In this document: positions 18,702-22,225 of the stretch, piece after piece
Layout: each line of letters begins with the position of its first letter
Position numbering within the stretch: position 1 is the stretch's first letter
Origin: Guillardia theta CCMP2712
Taxonomy: Eukaryota; Cryptophyceae; Pyrenomonadales; Geminigeraceae
DNA length: 22,225 nucleotides
Direction of reading: 5' to 3'
NCBI RefSeq assembly: GCF_000315625.1
Contig: NW_005434475.1
Span: 53,450-75,674 of the forward strand
Translations under genes and position numbers: made by a program
The notes under the pieces: generated by a model
The model's input: the letters and a program-made list of their open reading frames with translations, nothing else
Told to the model about the DNA's origin: nothing
Databases searched by the model: none

Positions 18702-20856
18702 TCAACCTTTGCCGAAGTTTTGGTACTTGAAGGGCGAGTTCTGCTTTATCTGATTCTCGAGATATCTAACTTTTCCCTGAATACCAGTCATTGATTTCTG
18801 TTACAAATAAAAGATTGATACCTCTGCTATTGCCCTTTTCTTCTCTTCATCCCTCCTTCGTTCTTCTGAATTGATCAACTGCTGTTGAAGTTCCATGACT
18901 CGTTTATCTATTTGAGCACTCGCACTTTGCTGAAAGTGATGGTTCAACTGAAAGATTGCAAAGGAGAAGCTCAATCTTACCTGTGTCGTAAGATCCATCA
19001 CTCTTCTTTCCAAAGATCTCAAAGCATTCTCAGCCTGTACAAGGTTTAAAACAACGAATTCGGGAACCACCCATAGAAGCAACCTCTATTCTCTGCGTTT
19101 CTTCTTGTTTCTTCTCCATTTTGAGACTTTGTATTTGCTTTTCATACATGTCATTTTTGCGTGCATCTCCTTGTTGATTTCCATAAGTAGAAGCTGCAGA
19201 AGTTGATGTTTGCAGGTATCGAATTCTGCTGCATGTATAAGTGCAATTGCTTCAGAACACTCGTTACCGACTTGTCCTCAAGTTCTCTATTCCGTTCTTC
19301 AACATCTGTGCGGTTGGCCTTGAGTTTCTTCAGTTCCTCTTCGAGCTGCTTTCTTTCACGCTCTGAGTCCTAAATCGTGAAGTCAGCTTTTTCTATGCTT
19401 TGCCCGCACTAAAACAGTGTTGTACATCAAGTTTTGACCGAACTCTTTCAATCTCTCGCGTCTGCATCTCATACAACGCCCTATCCACGTTATTGATTGC
19501 GGCATCAACCTGGAACCAACAAAATCTCACAGGATTTACACCTTAGATTATAGCAATACCGAAGAACTCAACGGTGTGTGAGAGCTTTGATCACTGGAAA
19601 CTGGTACAGGAGCAGCACTTCGCTTTTGTAAAGCAGACCGTTGATCGAAAGACTGGCTCAATCCTATGGAAAACCCTGTTTCAAACCATCAAAAGCACAC
19701 GGATATGGAACTCGTTTGTCCTTACCTTGTTTGAAAGTGTTCTTCGTATCATGACGCTGTGTAAATGAAGAAGACGAGTTTTCATACATCGAAGTAGTAT
19801 CTTGCGATGTGAACTGAGGTCGGACCTCATGGTTTGCTCTGCCAGAAAACGAATGGGGTCGGGCATGGTTCTCAATGGCGTTTTCCCATTTGTCCTTGAG
19901 ATCTCGGGATGACGGTGATTGCGATTTGTTCTCAGACATCGGTTCAATCTTGAAATCTGCTTCCTCGTTGACCTGAAAGCCAATGCTCAGGTCAAGTGCA
20001 GCTCAGGTGTGCCAAAGCAAGGAAATTCAAAGAGTCTGAAAATAACCACCTTGGAGGCTTCAGTTGTTTTCTGGACCTCGTTGGATTTGGTGTCGATGGA
20101 ATGGTTCACGCTGGAAGATGGAATTGTGCTGCTGGAAGACTGAATGCTCGAAGAGTTGCTAACAGATCCACTCCCTCTGGTCCATTGTCTGGACCAGCCC
20201 CAATCAACCGCCGTTTCTCATTCTTAGTCGGTTGCCGAAGCAATTCAACGTCGAAGTAGGTGCTTTTTTCCTTGAATCATTTTGTCAAGAGAATTCATAA
20301 GTAATCATAGTTGTACCTGTACTGCATTTGAATTCAAAGCTACTCCGCCGCGTAAAAATCCTAATCTGCAATAGGAGCCAATCGGACCAGGGATCATGGT
20401 TCGGAGAATGGATAGGGGTTTGCCAATAACCTGAATATACAAGTCAAACGTCAATGCTGCGAATAAGTTCGCTTGAAAATACATCGACGTTTCCAACTCG
20501 AACGACCATGTCTCCAGCTTTGACCATTCCTGTCCATCATTCAGTACCAGCAGTCAATGCACAAGAGATTCAACCAGTCCTCTCAGCAGACCCTCCTTCT
20601 ATTAAAGCTTTGACGGTGACTCGGACAAACCCGGAAGGGTCTTCTTCCTCAACAAATAAGATTCCAACTCCTGTGAATCAGACGAGCTTGTCAGATCAAC
20701 CTGTAGGTTTCGATCAAAATCAAAGTGAGAACCAGCTTGATTCTCCTTTGAGTCCTGTGACACCGATGGGGACCAAGAGCTTCTTTTGGCTTGTGAGGTG
20801 GAGCTTGAGGCATGCTGATGGTTCGGCATGGATCGTAATGCAGGAACATGTATCAT
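18702..20856 (-). CDS. PDZ domain plus coiled-coil protein, about 497 aa
   Basis: Proposed exons in transcript order: 20856-20733, 20670-20575, 20529-20483, 20430-20317, 20270-20172, 20139-20050, 19972-19726, 19675-19560, 19509-19426, 19369-19272, 19225-19084, 19034-18981, 18929-18822, 18776-18702. Phase holds at every junction; the 32-nt gap 20140-20171 is very short for an intron and least certain. A short Ser-rich N-terminus precedes a PDZ domain at about 42-139, with GVGILFVEEE as binding strand, then IEGGSAERTGMVKAGDMVV, VRVGNVDVIGKPL and CRLGFLRGG. A Ser/Gln-rich middle follows, then a long heptad-like coiled coil (about 312-490; NRELEDKIRYL, EKKQEETQRIE, LQQQLINSEERRRDEEK). An oligomeric scaffold or cytoskeletal adaptor is inferred. 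The ATG at 20856 follows an in-frame TGA. Confidence 0.85.
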
Positions 20857-20940
20857 CTTTGCTCAACTTGCAAGATTCAGTAAAGACCAGCTATAACACA
20901 ATTAATATCAAACAAAGAACCCTTTTCAATTGCAACTCAC

Positions 20941-21010
20941 CTGTCGGATGAATTACAGGCAAAATTTGTCTGATCAAGAAGAGCTTAAGGGCAGCCAATT
21001 GGCATGTCCA
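20941..21010 (-). other. Possible 5'UTR exon of the PDZ coiled-coil gene
   Basis: On the minus strand CCGACAG|GTGAGT at 20940/20941 is a near-perfect donor, and GCAAAG directly before the ATG at 20856 is a fair acceptor, giving an 84-nt intron (20857-20940). The upstream exon has only the tiny frame MPIGCP, so it would be untranslated leader. Its 5' end is not defined. Confidence 0.45.
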
Positions 21011-21500
21011 CAGCAAGTGAGTCACGACAAAAATAGGCCCTGTAATTGCCTTCCTGATATTATTAAATCAGACGTGGAAGGAGGAAAAATTGAATAGCCA
21101 AAGCAACGCGATTATCTGCAAGTTGTGAACATCATGTGCTTCTGAGTATGACACATCAACTACTGGAATACAGTTTTTAAATCAGGTTCAGTCTGGAATC
21201 GCAGTCATGCAGCGGAATCAATCTGGTGGCAGAGAATCAAATATTGAATGAGGATTTTTTTCACCAGACTGATGGAAATTTGAATGCGATAGTGGAGTGG
21301 CATGTAAGCGAATGACTGGGGCGGGGTGACTGTGGGATGAAAATGTAGGAAGTGGAGGGGAACTTGGGAAGAATGAGAACAAGAGCAGACGTATCCGGAG
21401 CAAGAGACAGAACAGCTTTCATGAGCGCCGACGATGCGCTAGGGCGCCCATAGAGTGCATGCTAGTGGCGCTACTGCAAGAAGAGATCGCGCCGGCAGAT
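21011..21500. other. Upstream/intergenic region
   Basis: AT-rich then mixed DNA with no supported reading frame. The promoter of the PDZ coiled-coil gene may lie in its left part. Confidence 0.4.
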
Positions 21501-21504
21501 CGGT

Positions 21505-22030
21505 TCCCGGTGGGGGTGGGGGTAGTTGTAATAAAGGGTGGGGCAGCATATCAGGTGGGTGGGCTCAGGAAGTGTGACTTTTGGGTCCGGTACTTCTGCC
21601 CAGAAATAAAACCAAAAAGAAGGGGTGGGTAATTGTTTTCTGTAGTGAACAGAAATACACTAGGGTGGATGGAATATGGGGTGGGGTGTAGTTTTCTCTC
21701 TCGTACCCAGGGGTGGGTTTACGCTTGGGTGGGTGGATCAAGACCGGGCCTAGAAACTACCTGCTTCCAAACCAACAGGGGTGGGTCAGGAACTCATGAA
21801 AGAAGGGGTAGATTTACAGGGTGTCATCGTTGTGGGGTCCGTCACAGATGAGGGTGGTGGAGGAGGGGTACGGTACTCCCCAGTGTTTGAAGTCAAATAC
21901 ACTTTTTGAGGCCTGAAATGAAGCTAGGCCGGTGGGGTGGGTTTGTTCAAACTTGTACCCCACCCTCCATTTACCCTCTAATCTAGGGGTCCTTGTCGTT
22001 GCCAATCTCAGAGTCAGACTACCCTACCCC
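21505..22030 (+). repeat. G-rich GGGGT repeat block, second copy
   Basis: Same character as 9956-10720: repeated GGGGTGGG, GGGGTAG and TACCCC words, C-poor on the plus strand apart from a few inverted TACCCCACCC words near 21955-22030. No coding potential. Confidence 0.7.
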
Positions 22031-22225
22031 TAGGGCAGTGGCGGCCGCGAACCCCCCGCCGTGAGCGGCGCCCGGACCGACCGTCAGGTGTCGTGGATCA
22101 CCCCTCTCATGCCCGTCTTACACAGGGGTACTCTGACGATGTTTTCAACTAGCCCCTGGCTGAGGCGGCCCGGCACTGCATGTGCCTGAGGGCGGCCGGG
22201 CGCCGCGGCCCGCCCGGCTCCGGCC
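22031..22225 (+). repeat. GC-rich island, third copy, cut by window edge
   Basis: GGCGGCCGCGAACCCC and GGCGGCCGGGCGCC words with very high GC content directly after the G-rich block, as at 10970. It continues past the right edge. I could not find the marker words of copies 1 and 2, so membership in the same family rests on composition and position. Confidence 0.5.

Overview
The window is nuclear DNA from a eukaryote. Its genes are split by many short GT-AG introns, reading frames rejoin precisely across predicted splice sites, there are no operons or Shine-Dalgarno sites, and the DNA between exons is full of microsatellites. A bacterial/plastid-type CMP kinase with a long Ser-rich leader and the end of a phytoene-synthase-like gene suggest a photosynthetic protist. 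A cryptophyte such as Guillardia is my best guess, but this is inference. All exon models were built by hand from splice signals and phase, not from transcripts.

Layout: (1) 24-422, +, 3' end of a phytoene-synthase-like gene. (2) 793-3968, +, 13-exon two-PDZ protein. (3) 4545-7649, -, secreted or membrane Cys-rich protein with a transmembrane segment, convergent with (2). (4) 7855-9576, -, EF-hand protein with an N-myristoylation motif, in tandem with (3). (5) 9577-11108, intergenic, G-rich GGGGT-type repeats followed by a GC-rich island. (6) 11109-11684, -, a solid but unrecognised reading frame, with a coding-like and possibly frame-broken segment on the opposite strand at 11650-11963. (7) 12159-12410, +, a small ORF with a signal-peptide-like segment. 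(8) 12696-12906, a nested tandem repeat of perfect palindromes immediately upstream of (9) 12913-15070, +, a 699-aa P-loop NTPase-like protein. (10) 15071-15909, intergenic, a second GC-rich island. (11) 15910-17489, +, a ten-exon CMP kinase that includes a 12-nt micro-exon. (12) 17600-18457, -, a Gln/Met-rich protein. (13) 18702-20856, -, a PDZ plus coiled-coil protein whose 5'UTR probably contains an intron. (14) about 20941-22225, upstream and intergenic DNA ending in another G-rich block plus GC-rich island.

No joint pathway is evident. Three themes stand out. PDZ scaffold-type proteins occur at both ends, and Ca2+-binding or membrane proteins lie between them. The two plastid-type metabolic genes sit apart from these. 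Repeats are unusually prominent: one hexamer (CCTGCT) is expanded in an exon and in two introns, a composite repeat of G-rich tract plus GC-rich island recurs in the intergenic DNA, and a palindromic array abuts the NTPase gene. I found no rRNA, tRNA, CRISPR or recognisable transposase.
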